Shown one piece after another: positions 48,400-57,171 of a stretch of 64,000 nucleotides of DNA (position 1 is its first letter; the number at the start of each line of letters is the position of its first letter). The translations under genes and the position numbers were made by a program. The notes beneath the pieces are model-generated. The model was not told where the DNA came from. It ran no database searches and saw nothing but the letters and a program-made list of their open reading frames with translations. This DNA comes from Lautropia mirabilis (GTDB lineage: Bacteria; Pseudomonadota; Gammaproteobacteria; Burkholderiales; Burkholderiaceae_B), in assembly GCA_945876565.1 (NCBI GenBank), contig CAMCOS010000006.1:43498-107497 (forward strand), given 5' to 3'.

Positions 48400-49542
48400 C
48401 TACTGCCCTGGCTGCCATGGACGGGTTTGGACGGGCGCACCTTCGCGTATTTTTTGAAATCCAGCCACGATGACTTCATCACCCGGGCTCAGGCCTTGCG
48501 TAATGATCACCTGATTGTCGTAATCATTGCCTACTTGCACTGGCACCATCGACGCCTTGCCGTCTCTAACCACGTATACATTGGTCAGGCCGTTGGCTGC
48601 ACGCTGCAGCGCTTGTGGCGGCACCATGAGTGCCTGCTCAGCGACCGCCTGCTCGACCCTCACCCGCACATACATGCCAGGCAGAAGAACCGCATCCGGG
48701 TTGTCGACTTCAGTGCGCAACACCACCTGACCTGTCGTTTCACTCACCGTCATGCCCGTAAAAAGCAGTCTTGCTTTACCAGGATAGAGCGTTCCACTTT
48801 CCAGAATCACCGAAACCTCGGCCGCGTCATCGCCCACGAGTTTGAGATGGCCGGCCTTGAAATCCCGGCGCAACTGCGAGAGCTCGGTGACCGACTGGTA
48901 AACGTCCACATAAATGGGACTGATTTGCTGAACCAAAGCCATCTGGGTGGCCGTGGATGCCTCCACGAGCGCACCCTCAGTCACCAAGGCTTCGCCAATG
49001 CGACCATTAATCGGAGAAGTCACGTTGGTGTAGCTCAGATCAATCTCAGCAGCTCTCAAGGCTGCCTGAGCGGCCATCACATTTGCCCTGGCTTGATCAG
49101 CGCGCGCCACAGCATCGTCATATTCCTGACGGCTGACTGCATTAATTTTTACCAGTGGCGCATAACGCTTGGACAAAGCAATGGCCGATCTCTCGTCGGC
49201 CTGGGCCCGTTGCAAGTCCGCTCGGGCGCGATCAAACGCCGTTTGATAGGGGGCGGGATCAATTTGAAACAGGGGTTGATTCTGGATGACTTCACTGCCC
49301 TGCTTAAACAGAACTTTTTGCACAATCCCAGTGACACGAGTTCGAACGTCGGCGTTGCGCACCGCATCGACCCGACCTGGCAAATCGGCACTGATGACCG
49401 CCTTGGTTGGCGCAAGCTTAACCGTGTCCACCAGCGCAGGCGCACGCTGCTGGCTAGCCGGTGGCTCGCCGCAACCCACCAAAATTAATGCTGACAATAA
49501 AAGGCTAGCCCAGAGCCATCTGCGCCCATTGAGCGAACGCAT
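48400..49542 (-). CDS. RND efflux periplasmic adaptor lipoprotein (AcrA/MexA type)
   Basis: A 380-residue membrane fusion protein with a lipobox LVGC after a hydrophobic signal, a lipoyl/hairpin region (RADLQRAQADERSA, coiled coil) and beta-barrel domain (INGRIGEALVTEGALV). It links the pump to the outer-membrane channel. ATG 49542 is chosen because AGGA lies 7 bases upstream. ATG 49548 is too close to it. The DUF4136 gene ends 20 bp upstream. Confidence 0.92.
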   Translation of the reverse strand: MRSLNGRRWLWASLLLSALILVGCGEPPASQQRAPALVDTVKLAPTKAVISADLPGRVDAVRNADVRTRVTGIVQKVLFKQGSEVIQNQPLFQIDPAPYQTAFDRARADLQRAQADERSAIALSKRYAPLVKINAVSRQEYDDAVARADQARANVMAAQAALRAAEIDLSYTNVTSPINGRIGEALVTEGALVEASTATQMALVQQISPIYVDVYQSVTELSQLRRDFKAGHLKLVGDDAAEVSVILESGTLYPGKARLLFTGMTVSETTGQVVLRTEVDNPDAVLLPGMYVRVRVEQAVAEQALMVPPQALQRAANGLTNVYVVRDGKASMVPVQVGNDYDNQVIITQGLSPGDEVIVAGFQKIREGAPVQTRPWQPGQ

Positions 49543-49562
49543 ACGCATGTCCTAAAGATAGA

Positions 49563-50177
49563 TTACTTGGTGAGATCGTTGACCACACCCGATCCCGCCA
49601 AAAACGGATATCGCGCGAAGATGTCCACCACCACGGGGGCTAATGACTGTTCGGAGGCTGCCTGCTCGACATCGTCGATTGCCGAGGTTGCCACCCCTTC
49701 CCAGACCAGTTGCTTTTTACGGGCATCAATCAGATCGATGCTAAGAACGCCCTCGGTGTACTGAATCACACTGGAACCATAACCATAGCCCCCCCAGCCA
49801 TAGCCTCCCCACGGGTCATACCAACCCATGCGATAGCCATAGTAATTGGGTCCCCACGGCATGGGCGGTGGCGGAACGTACTCCGTTTTTTGTTTCGACT
49901 GCGCTAGAAAGTTCACCAGCAAATCTGGCGATTGCGGATCATAAATATAGCCGCGTTGCTCCATCTGCAAACGAGTCAGTGTCTTTAAGCGCTCTGTTAG
50001 CAAGGTGGTGTAGCCGGCACGGTCTGTGCCCAATGGGTCTGCAAACGCAAAAGTTCGGTAGGCCGCAAAGTCGGCGCTATGATCATAGTCACTTCTGACC
50101 TCAGGACCTGAGGCGCAGGCCGAGACCAACAAGACCAAAGACAAAAACCAACCTCTGCTTCTTCTTAATACGCTCAT
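49563..50177 (-). CDS. DUF4136 lipoprotein
   Basis: A 204-residue outer-envelope lipoprotein with lipobox VSAC and the DUF4136 pattern (YDHSADFAAYRTFAF near the mature N-terminus, LSIDLIDARKKQLVWEGVA near the end). Residues about 100-135 are unusually rich in Gly, Tyr, Trp and Pro (YDPWGGYGWGGYGYGS). Function unknown in general. It sits at the head of the efflux operon and may be cotranscribed with it. Confidence 0.82.
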   Translation of the reverse strand: MSVLRRSRGWFLSLVLLVSACASGPEVRSDYDHSADFAAYRTFAFADPLGTDRAGYTTLLTERLKTLTRLQMEQRGYIYDPQSPDLLVNFLAQSKQKTEYVPPPPMPWGPNYYGYRMGWYDPWGGYGWGGYGYGSSVIQYTEGVLSIDLIDARKKQLVWEGVATSAIDDVEQAASEQSLAPVVVDIFARYPFLAGSGVVNDLTK

Positions 50178-50210
50178 TGTCTCACCAACTTAAGGAGTTT
50201 CCTTACTGTA

Positions 50211-51752
50211 TCACGTCAGCCTGGCGTACTGCTCGCGCAACACATTCTTTTGCACCTTGGCCATGGCGTTGCGCGGCAACTCGTTGACCAAGTGAACCTG
50301 CTTGGGAACCTTATAGTTCGCCAGCTTAGTCTTTAGCGCGGCCAGCATGCCAGAGACGTCGAGTTCCATGCCTTTGGCCGGAACAATCACTGCCACCACC
50401 GCTTCGCCGAAGTCCGGATGAGCCACACCAATGACGGCCGACTCCAGCACGCCCGGCATGTCATCGATCACCGACTCGATTTCCTTGGGGTAGACGTTGT
50501 AGCCACCCGAGATGATCAAGTCTTTACTGCGCCCCACAATGGACAAATAATCCGAGGGGATATCTTGACCCTGCGGTGTTTGCCCACCCCAGCGACCCAT
50601 GTCTCCTGTCTTAAACCAGCCGTCTTGGGTGAACTCCTCACGGGTTTTTTCGGGCATTTGCCAGTAACCGGCAAACACATTCGGTCCCTTGACCTGAATA
50701 TGACCAATCTCGCCCTCAGCGCATGGGTTTAACTGCTCGTCCACAACACGCACGTGTACACCTGGCAAAGGCTTGCCAACGGTCGAACCGATTCGCGGCC
50801 CTTGGCTGGCCTCATACGGGTTAGAAGTCAGCATGCCTGTCTCGCTCATGCCGTAACGCTCCAGGATCGGGGTGCCAATGCGGTCTTCAAATGTATCAAA
50901 GGTTTCAAGTAAGAGTGGTGCCGAACCAGAGACAAATAGGCGCACATTGTTGGTGACCTGTTGGTTAAAACGTTCATCTGCCAATAGCCGAACATAATAG
51001 GTTGGCACCCCCATCATGACTGAACTTTCCGGCAAGAAACGCAAAGCCGCATCCACATCGAGTTTGGGCAGCCATATCATGCTGGCGCCAGCATACAGTG
51101 CCCCATGACACGCCACAAATAGGCCATGGATGTGAAAAATCGGCAACATATGCAGCAAAGTATCGTCTGAAGACCAACCCCAATATTGGTGTAGCGTTTG
51201 GGCATTGGAAATCAGGTTGCCGTGCGTGAGCATCGCGCCCTTGCTGCGGCCGGTCGTGCCAGACGTGTAAAGAATGGCCGCTAAATCGTCAGTGCCCGTC
51301 AGCGCATCCTCAAACTCGCCAGAAAAGCCCAGGATCGCTTGCATCAGACTACCTTGACCAGTCGCATCGAGTGTGATCACATGCCCAGAGCCGGCTTGGT
51401 CAGCCAGGGGCTGGACCCAAGGCAGGTTTTCTGGGGCGCACAGCACCACAGCCGGCTTGGCGTTATCCAGAAAATACTCAATCTCGCTTTGGCGATAGGC
51501 CGTGTTCAGAGGCAAATAGGTGTAACCCGCGCGCAAGGTGGCCAGATATAAAAACAGCGCTTGCGGGGACTTCTCAACCTGAGCCGCGACTCGGCTACCC
51601 GCAGGCAGATGAAGGCTTTTGAGCCAGTTGGCCATTTGACCAACCGATTGGTGCAGTTGCGCATACGTCCATATGGACTGCGTTGTCTGCAAGGCCACCT
51701 TCTCGGGTTCCTGCATAAACCGTTCACTTAAAACGCTGTAAAGATTAGCCAC
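50211..51752 (-). CDS. Malonyl-CoA synthetase-like acyl-CoA ligase
   Basis: A 513-residue AMP-forming ligase. ILYTSGTTGRSKGAML is the P-loop (about 166-181), YGMSETGM and GWFKTGDMGRW the adenylate motifs, and GRSKDLIISGGYNVYPKE the hinge, followed by NELPRNAMAKVQKN with the catalytic Lys. The whole is close in layout to MatB, which makes malonyl-CoA from malonate, and this is the best guess. A methylmalonyl or other short-chain substrate is possible. No malonyl-CoA decarboxylase gene is adjacent. GTG 51752 is the start, with GAGAGTAGAG upstream. Confidence 0.85.
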   Translation of the reverse strand: MANLYSVLSERFMQEPEKVALQTTQSIWTYAQLHQSVGQMANWLKSLHLPAGSRVAAQVEKSPQALFLYLATLRAGYTYLPLNTAYRQSEIEYFLDNAKPAVVLCAPENLPWVQPLADQAGSGHVITLDATGQGSLMQAILGFSGEFEDALTGTDDLAAILYTSGTTGRSKGAMLTHGNLISNAQTLHQYWGWSSDDTLLHMLPIFHIHGLFVACHGALYAGASMIWLPKLDVDAALRFLPESSVMMGVPTYYVRLLADERFNQQVTNNVRLFVSGSAPLLLETFDTFEDRIGTPILERYGMSETGMLTSNPYEASQGPRIGSTVGKPLPGVHVRVVDEQLNPCAEGEIGHIQVKGPNVFAGYWQMPEKTREEFTQDGWFKTGDMGRWGGQTPQGQDIPSDYLSIVGRSKDLIISGGYNVYPKEIESVIDDMPGVLESAVIGVAHPDFGEAVVAVIVPAKGMELDVSGMLAALKTKLANYKVPKQVHLVNELPRNAMAKVQKNVLREQYARLT

Positions 51753-51841
51753 CTCTACTCTCCCGTTTATCCTTTTTTTGTCAATGGCTGGCTACTTAGC
51801 CATCACAAGCGGTTCGTTGCGCAATGGCTCAACTGCGCCAA

Positions 51842-52591
51842 TCATAGGTGTTCGACGGACCCAATGGAACGCGCCCAACGTTTAGCAGGCAATCCATAAG
51901 CTTGCTCTAGCCATTGAGCACGATGCAGAAGATCGGATTTGCCCACGCGCAGATCCGGCCCCTTAAACGCGAGCACAATCTGATTGCCCTCCTCGACTGG
52001 CGGCAATAGGATGAGCCGCCCGCTAAAGACCGTCTGCAGACGCTGCAGATTGAGCGCAAAACTCTCGTGTTTGCCAAAAAGGTTCACACTCAGCACGCCG
52101 GGCGGCGACAAACAATCAAAACATCCTTTGTAAAATGTCAGCGAGTCACAGACCGGGCCAAGTGCATCGGTGTCGTATAAATCCACCATCAACACCGACA
52201 ACGTCTGGAAATTAATCGGATTTTTTACCCAACTTTCAGCATCTTCCCGGAAAACACGTAAACGAGTGTGTCGCGGCAAGCGAAAATACTGCTCGCAAAT
52301 TCGAATCACGCCAGGGTTGCGCTCGACGACCACCAACGGGTTTGGCAAATGCCGATAGCAAAACCGCGTAATAGAGCCAGCGCCTAGGCCGAGCTGACCA
52401 ATCATCTGCTCTGGCAGGGGCTGCAAAAACAAAAGCCAGGCCATCATCTGCTCGGTGTAGGACAACACAAGGCTATCAGGACGCTTGAGCTGCATCGCCC
52501 CCTGAATCCAGGGGGAGTCAAAATGCAAATAACGCACGCCCGCCTGCTCCGACACGGTTGGTTGATCCATCAATCCCTGAGACCTCTTCAT
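51842..52591 (-). CDS. Spermidine synthase-like methyltransferase-fold protein
   Basis: A 249-residue protein related to SpeE in fold: QLGLGAGSITRF sits where SpeE has GGGDGG, and MVDLYDTDALGP where SpeE has the DSTDPxGP loop. The catalytic Asp and the aminopropyl-donor signature are therefore not conserved, and the protein is shorter than SpeE (about 285). It is probably not a true aminopropyltransferase. Such SpeE-like proteins are common in Burkholderiales with unknown role. No speD gene is nearby. ATG 52591 is used, and Met8 with AGGG upstream is an alternative. Confidence 0.75.
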   Translation of the reverse strand: MKRSQGLMDQPTVSEQAGVRYLHFDSPWIQGAMQLKRPDSLVLSYTEQMMAWLLFLQPLPEQMIGQLGLGAGSITRFCYRHLPNPLVVVERNPGVIRICEQYFRLPRHTRLRVFREDAESWVKNPINFQTLSVLMVDLYDTDALGPVCDSLTFYKGCFDCLSPPGVLSVNLFGKHESFALNLQRLQTVFSGRLILLPPVEEGNQIVLAFKGPDLRVGKSDLLHRAQWLEQAYGLPAKRWARSIGSVEHL

Positions 52592-52716
52592 GAAACCATC
52601 TTACTTTGCGGCTTCGAATCCACCCGCAATTGGCAGACCCGGATTTTAACGTTTGCCCGCAGCCAGAATCCGGCATACAATACAGAGCTTGGCGAATTTG
52701 ATGCTTGTCATCGTAG

Positions 52717-52761
52717 CTATACCCAGTGCAGCCATACTCAGTGCAGCCATACTCAGTGCAG
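52717..52761. repeat. Three tandem 15-bp repeats
   Basis: Unit CCATACTCAGTGCAG occurs three times head to tail: 52717-52731 (two mismatches), 52732-52746 and 52747-52761 (identical). It lies in the 255-bp gap between the SpeE-like gene and rpmE2, about 90 bp before the rpmE2 start. It looks like a minisatellite formed by slippage. Confidence 0.85.
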
Positions 52762-52846
52762 CGCTAACCGATAACGTTTACTTGAGCTTGCTTGATCCTG
52801 TCTGGCTAAATGTGCCGGCTTGGGGGCAGGCGGAAAAGGGAAAATC

Positions 52847-53122
52847 ATGAAAGAAGGCATTCATCCGGAATACCGCAACGTTGTGTTTCTGGACCAGCAA
52901 ACCGGCAACTCGTTTATCTCGCGTTCGACGTTGAAGTCGCGCGAAACAGCAGAGATTAACGGCGTCTCCTACCCACTATTTAAGTGCGACGTGACTTCGG
53001 AATCGCACCCGTTTTATACCGGCGCTCAAACGCGTCTGGTTGAAACCGGTCGGGTTGAGAAGTTTCGCCAGCGTTTTGCGCGTACCGCAGGCACACGCAA
53101 GCCAGGTGGTCAGGCAGGTTAG
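52847..53122 (+). CDS. rpmE2: 50S ribosomal protein L31 type B
   Basis: A 91-residue protein starting MKEGIHPEYRNVVF. It is the zinc-free (C-minus) form: no CxxC pairs are present. Such paralogues replace the zinc form of L31 when zinc is scarce. AAAAGGG precedes the ATG by 7 bases. The gene stands alone with its own terminator. I do not see a Zur site, so regulation is unknown. Confidence 0.93.
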   Translation: MKEGIHPEYRNVVFLDQQTGNSFISRSTLKSRETAEINGVSYPLFKCDVTSESHPFYTGAQTRLVETGRVEKFRQRFARTAGTRKPGGQAG

Positions 53123-53147
53123 TCCCTGGCACTTACGCGTGAAAGCC

Positions 53148-53180
53148 ACGGGCAGCTGAGTCGCTGCCCGTTTCTTTTTT
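53148..53180 (+). terminator. rpmE2 terminator
   Basis: ACGGGCAGC, loop of six, GCTGCCCGT, then TTCTTTTTT: a strong intrinsic terminator 26 bp after the rpmE2 stop. Confidence 0.93.
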
Positions 53181-53299
53181 GCGGGACCGTTCTACCCCTG
53201 GTCAAGTGATGGACACGCCGAACTCTTTAGCGCGCTCGTAGACACATGCTTTAGTGTTTACACTGTTGCACCGAGCCAATCTCCAGTATCAATTCTATC

Positions 53300-55042
53300 G
53301 TGTCACTTGAGCATCCCACACCAGCACGGTTAACTGCCTTGGCGACCACTCGCCTGCCTGCTGCTATCCTGATCGGACTGCTGTTGCTCTACGCGTTGCT
53401 CGGATTGTTTGCACGCGACCCCTGGAAAACAGATGACGTCGTTGGGTTAGCCACCATGCTGACGGCCAGCGCCCAGGGCGGTTGGGCTTGGCTATTTCCG
53501 CACATCGGCAGCGCACCCCTGCCACAAGCCAGCCCATTGCCCACCTGGGCCGGCGCTGCTGCAGTCGAGCTGCTCGGCTCCTTCATGAATAACATCGTGG
53601 CGGCGCGCCTGAGCACCTTGGCCTGGGTGCTGATCACCGCATTTGCCCTTTGGTACGCCACCTATCTTGCTGGGCGCAGACCTGAGCCACAGCCTGTGCC
53701 CTTGCCATTTGGTGGTGAACCAAATGAAGCACAGTATGGCCGTTTGCTCGCCGACATGAGCGTGCTCTTTCTGATTGCAACCATCGGCATTTTGTTGCGC
53801 ACCCACGAGACATCTGAAGCCCCTGCCTTATTGGCCTGCCAGGCGATTGCGATGTTGGGCGCCGTTCGGCTGCCAGACAAGCCGTGGCAAGGCAGTGTCT
53901 TAATGACGCTGTCGATCGCCGGCGCCTTCTTGACCGCGGGTGCCACGGCTGGACTACCCCTGTGGATTGCCTGCCTGATCCTCGTGCTGCCTGGAGCGAC
54001 CCTGGCAGCTCGCCGCTTGCCCGTTGCGCTCGCGCTCATCATCTCACCGCTGCTGGTGCTGTTTTGGTGGTTGAGCGTGAACGCCATCAACCCCATCTGG
54101 GCCACCGAGTGGTGGTTCTGGAACCGCCCACAACTAAACATCGGCGCAATTGATCAACACACAGGTGCCTGGCGTGACCTGACTTGGTTTTTGTGGCCGA
54201 CCTGGCCACTGGTATTGCTGGCATTGTGGAACTGGCGCAAGCAAATCTTGGCACCTCACGTCTGGATACCTGGGGTGTTCGCCCTAGCGCAGTTGTTAAA
54301 TATTGCGTTGACGCCCAATCCAGGTGAGCTGAACTACATAGCGCTGACGGTACCGTGCGCCATGCTAGCGGCGTTTTCGGTGCCAACCCTGCGGCGTGCC
54401 GTGGTCAACACACTGGATTGGTTCGCCTTGATGATATTTTCTGTGTCGGGCGCCATGGTGTGGTTAGGCTGGATCACCCAGCAAACAGGCTGGCCCACCC
54501 AGATTGCTAAAAACATTGCCAGACAAACGGTGGGCTATGACGGCCCAATTTCGTGGGGTGCATTCTCCATGGCGCTGGTCATCTCAGCGATCTGGGTTGG
54601 GGCTATCATCTGGCGCCTGAAACTGCACCCTAAAGTTGCCTGGCGCGGCGCTTTGTTAAGCGCCATGGGGCTGACCAGCACGTGGATCTTGCTGGTTTTG
54701 TTATGGCTGCCCACAGTTGACTATGTACGCAGCTACCGCCCCATGTCCGCTGAGGTGAGACAGGTCATCGATCAAGCCAGTCAAAATTCAGGCCAATTGC
54801 TATGTGCTCAATCCAGTGGCTTGTCGGTTGGCCCTAGGGCATCGCTGTACGTATTTGATGGCATTGAAATATCACGCGATGATCAGTGCCCGTTGCTGAT
54901 TCAGCAAACCACGGCGGAACGACTTCAGCAGGGTCTTGCTGGGTTTGACCGCGACTCACGCGTGCTATGGACTGGCTCCCGGGGTGCTGACCGATTTGAT
55001 CGCTATCGGGTCTTGCTACTCACCCCCAAGACCAACCCATGA
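53300..55042 (+). CDS. Membrane glycosyltransferase, ArnT/PMT-like
   Basis: A 580-residue protein with about 11-12 helices that resembles the GT83/GT39 superfamily. FARDPWKTDDVVGLATM in the first periplasmic loop (about 37-53) holds the paired acidic residues expected for lipid-linked sugar transfer. The C-terminal 100 residues form a soluble domain. Family members move sugars from polyprenyl phosphate onto lipid A, proteins or other acceptors. The acceptor here is unknown. The gtrA/gtrB/chbG locus 31 kb away could supply a donor, but this is only a guess. The start is GTG 53300, and the stop overlaps the MATE gene by 4 bp. Confidence 0.78.
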   Translation: MSLEHPTPARLTALATTRLPAAILIGLLLLYALLGLFARDPWKTDDVVGLATMLTASAQGGWAWLFPHIGSAPLPQASPLPTWAGAAAVELLGSFMNNIVAARLSTLAWVLITAFALWYATYLAGRRPEPQPVPLPFGGEPNEAQYGRLLADMSVLFLIATIGILLRTHETSEAPALLACQAIAMLGAVRLPDKPWQGSVLMTLSIAGAFLTAGATAGLPLWIACLILVLPGATLAARRLPVALALIISPLLVLFWWLSVNAINPIWATEWWFWNRPQLNIGAIDQHTGAWRDLTWFLWPTWPLVLLALWNWRKQILAPHVWIPGVFALAQLLNIALTPNPGELNYIALTVPCAMLAAFSVPTLRRAVVNTLDWFALMIFSVSGAMVWLGWITQQTGWPTQIAKNIARQTVGYDGPISWGAFSMALVISAIWVGAIIWRLKLHPKVAWRGALLSAMGLTSTWILLVLLWLPTVDYVRSYRPMSAEVRQVIDQASQNSGQLLCAQSSGLSVGPRASLYVFDGIEISRDDQCPLLIQQTTAERLQQGLAGFDRDSRVLWTGSRGADRFDRYRVLLLTPKTNP

Positions 55043-56445
55043 CAACTGCCGCTCAAGCACCCCATCCGCTCAGAGGCATCTTACGGCAGTCTTGGCCAGT
55101 GCTCATTAGCCAATGGGCCAGCATCGCATTCGGGGTGCTTGACACTGCCATGACGGGCCACTCAAGCCCACAAGATCTGGCTGCGCTGGCGCTAGGCGTG
55201 GCGATATTCATCACGGTTTTTATTGGGCTCATGGGTGTGATGCATGCGCTCATCCCCATTCAGGCGCAGTCCTATGGTGCCGGGCGCTACGATGAAATCG
55301 GTCAAGCCTGGAGTCAGGGGATCTGGGTTTCCATCATCCTGACGATCTTCGGTGCCATTTTGATGAGCTTTCCAGACATCTGGCTATCGCTGTCCGGGCC
55401 GGTGGACCCAGCGGTGCGCGAGCGTCTGGGCAGTTACTTACTGGCGCTCACATTCGGCCTACCAGCATCGCTAATGTTTCGCACGGTCTATTCACTGGCG
55501 CAGGCCGTCTCACGCCCAAAAATGATCATGATGATCAATCTGGCTGGTGTGGCCGTTAAGATTTTTCTGAACTGGGTACTAATATTTGGCAACCTTGGCA
55601 TGCCAGCGCTTGGCGTGGCGGGCGCAGGCATTGCATCGTCGATTGTCTACTGGCTCACATTGGGCGTGAGTTTGTGGTGGCTATGGCGCCAACCGTTTTA
55701 CCGTCAGTTCAACCTGCGGCTGCGCCGCCCGAACTTCAAGGGTATCTGGGAAATCCTAAGGCTCGGGCTGCCCATGGGCGCATCCTACGTGGTCGAAGTC
55801 AGCGCCTTCACGTTCATGGCGCTACTGATTGCCCAAGAAGGCACCACCGTCACCGGCAGCCATCAGATCACCTCAAACCTGGCAGCGCTGTGCTACATGA
55901 TGCCACTGGCCATCGGTATCGCAACGGCTGCCCAGACCGCACAGGCCATCGGCAGTGGTAATCTCGAACTCGCGCACCGCACGGGCATGACTGGACTGAT
56001 CGTGACCTTCACGGGCGCCGTCATCACTGCCTTGGTTCTATTTTTTGCACGCGAACAGATTGTGGCGCTCTACACCAGCGACCCAACGGTCACGACCATC
56101 GCCCTGTCACTGCTGGTAATCCTGCCTTTTTTCCACATCATCGATGCCATGCACTGCGCCAATGTCTACCTGCTTCGTGCCCACAAGATCGCCATGGTGC
56201 CGTTGATGATTCAGACCGTCACGCTCACCATCATCGGGCTGGTCGGTGGCTGGTATCTCGGGTTCGGCCCTGGGCGCGGACTGCTTGAGCCATTGCGATT
56301 ATGGATCATGCCCAATGCACCCGCAGGTGCTGCGACCATGTGGCTGATGGCAGGTCTTGGCCTATTAACATCCGGGCTGCTTTTGTATAACTGGTATCGG
56401 CGTATCGTCAGCCCTAGACTTCGCCGCCACAGCCAAATCAACTGA
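55039..56445 (+). CDS. MATE family multidrug exporter (NorM type)
   Basis: A 468-residue cation-coupled drug/toxin antiporter with 12 helices in two repeated halves ([24 protein letters not shown] in part and [15 protein letters not shown] at matching places). Length is normal for NorM-like proteins. ATG overlaps the upstream glycosyltransferase stop (ATGA). It overlaps orn by 8 bp at the 3' end. Confidence 0.92.
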   Translation: MTTAAQAPHPLRGILRQSWPVLISQWASIAFGVLDTAMTGHSSPQDLAALALGVAIFITVFIGLMGVMHALIPIQAQSYGAGRYDEIGQAWSQGIWVSIILTIFGAILMSFPDIWLSLSGPVDPAVRERLGSYLLALTFGLPASLMFRTVYSLAQAVSRPKMIMMINLAGVAVKIFLNWVLIFGNLGMPALGVAGAGIASSIVYWLTLGVSLWWLWRQPFYRQFNLRLRRPNFKGIWEILRLGLPMGASYVVEVSAFTFMALLIAQEGTTVTGSHQITSNLAALCYMMPLAIGIATAAQTAQAIGSGNLELAHRTGMTGLIVTFTGAVITALVLFFAREQIVALYTSDPTVTTIALSLLVILPFFHIIDAMHCANVYLLRAHKIAMVPLMIQTVTLTIIGLVGGWYLGFGPGRGLLEPLRLWIMPNAPAGAATMWLMAGLGLLTSGLLLYNWYRRIVSPRLRRHSQIN

Positions 56446-57088
56446 CCGAACCCTCCAGACGAATGAAGTGCTCGCGGTAGTATCGCAACTCGTCTATCGA
56501 TTCATAGATGTCGGCCAGCGCCTCGTGCTTGCTACGCTTCTCAAATCCTTTTAACAATGCTGGGCGCCACCTGCGCGCAAGCTCTTTGAGAGTACTGACA
56601 TCAATGGTTCGGTAGTGAAAAAACTGCTCAAGCGCCGGCATATATCGATACATGAACCGACGATCCTGGCTAACCGAGTTGCCACACAACGGTGACTTGC
56701 CAGCCGGCACATGCTCAGACAAGAACGCCAACATCTGCGCCTGCGCCTGAGCCTCAGTGAGGGTTGAAGCCTTGACCTTATCGATCAAGCCAGACTTGCC
56801 ATGGGTCGATTGGTTCCACTTGTCCATGGCCTGCAAAATCTCGTCTGACTGATGAACCACGAACACGGGTGACTCCGCCACCACCGTCAGATCTGGCTCG
56901 GTCACCACGGCAGCGAGCTCAATAATGCGCTCTTTCTCTGGGTCCAGACCAGTCATCTCCATGTCCACCCACACCAGCCGCATCTCGTTGCGCACCACCT
57001 TCGTGCCAGCGTCCTTGCCAACGCCCTTCCCATTAACCCCTTTGTCTGTACGTGTTTGTGCTTCTGTCTGTGTTTGGTTATGCGCCAT
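56438..57088 (-). CDS. orn: Oligoribonuclease with N-terminal extension
   Basis: Orn degrades 2-5 nucleotide RNA fragments and pGpG. It is a DEDDh 3'-5' exonuclease: DMEMTGL with Asp and Glu (residues about 42-48), [22 protein letters not shown], and [13 protein letters not shown] with the His and last Asp. The core starts at Met36. The 35 residues before it are a Gln/Thr/Lys/Gly-rich low-complexity tail. AAGG seven bases before ATG 57088 supports the extended form being made. Confidence 0.92.
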   Translation of the reverse strand: MAHNQTQTEAQTRTDKGVNGKGVGKDAGTKVVRNEMRLVWVDMEMTGLDPEKERIIELAAVVTEPDLTVVAESPVFVVHQSDEILQAMDKWNQSTHGKSGLIDKVKASTLTEAQAQAQMLAFLSEHVPAGKSPLCGNSVSQDRRFMYRYMPALEQFFHYRTIDVSTLKELARRWRPALLKGFEKRSKHEALADIYESIDELRYYREHFIRLEGSVS

Positions 57089-57171
57089 GGTCGAACCTTA
57101 TAATCGTCAAAGCTGTCTACATGTTCAGAACACTGAGTATTCCAACCACTGACGGGCTTTGATTGTCGCAT

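Noticed and set aside
48238..49488. 416-codon open frame on the plus strand
   Set aside because: It is antisense to the conserved efflux adaptor gene, has no domain pattern and no ribosome site; a shadow of codon bias.
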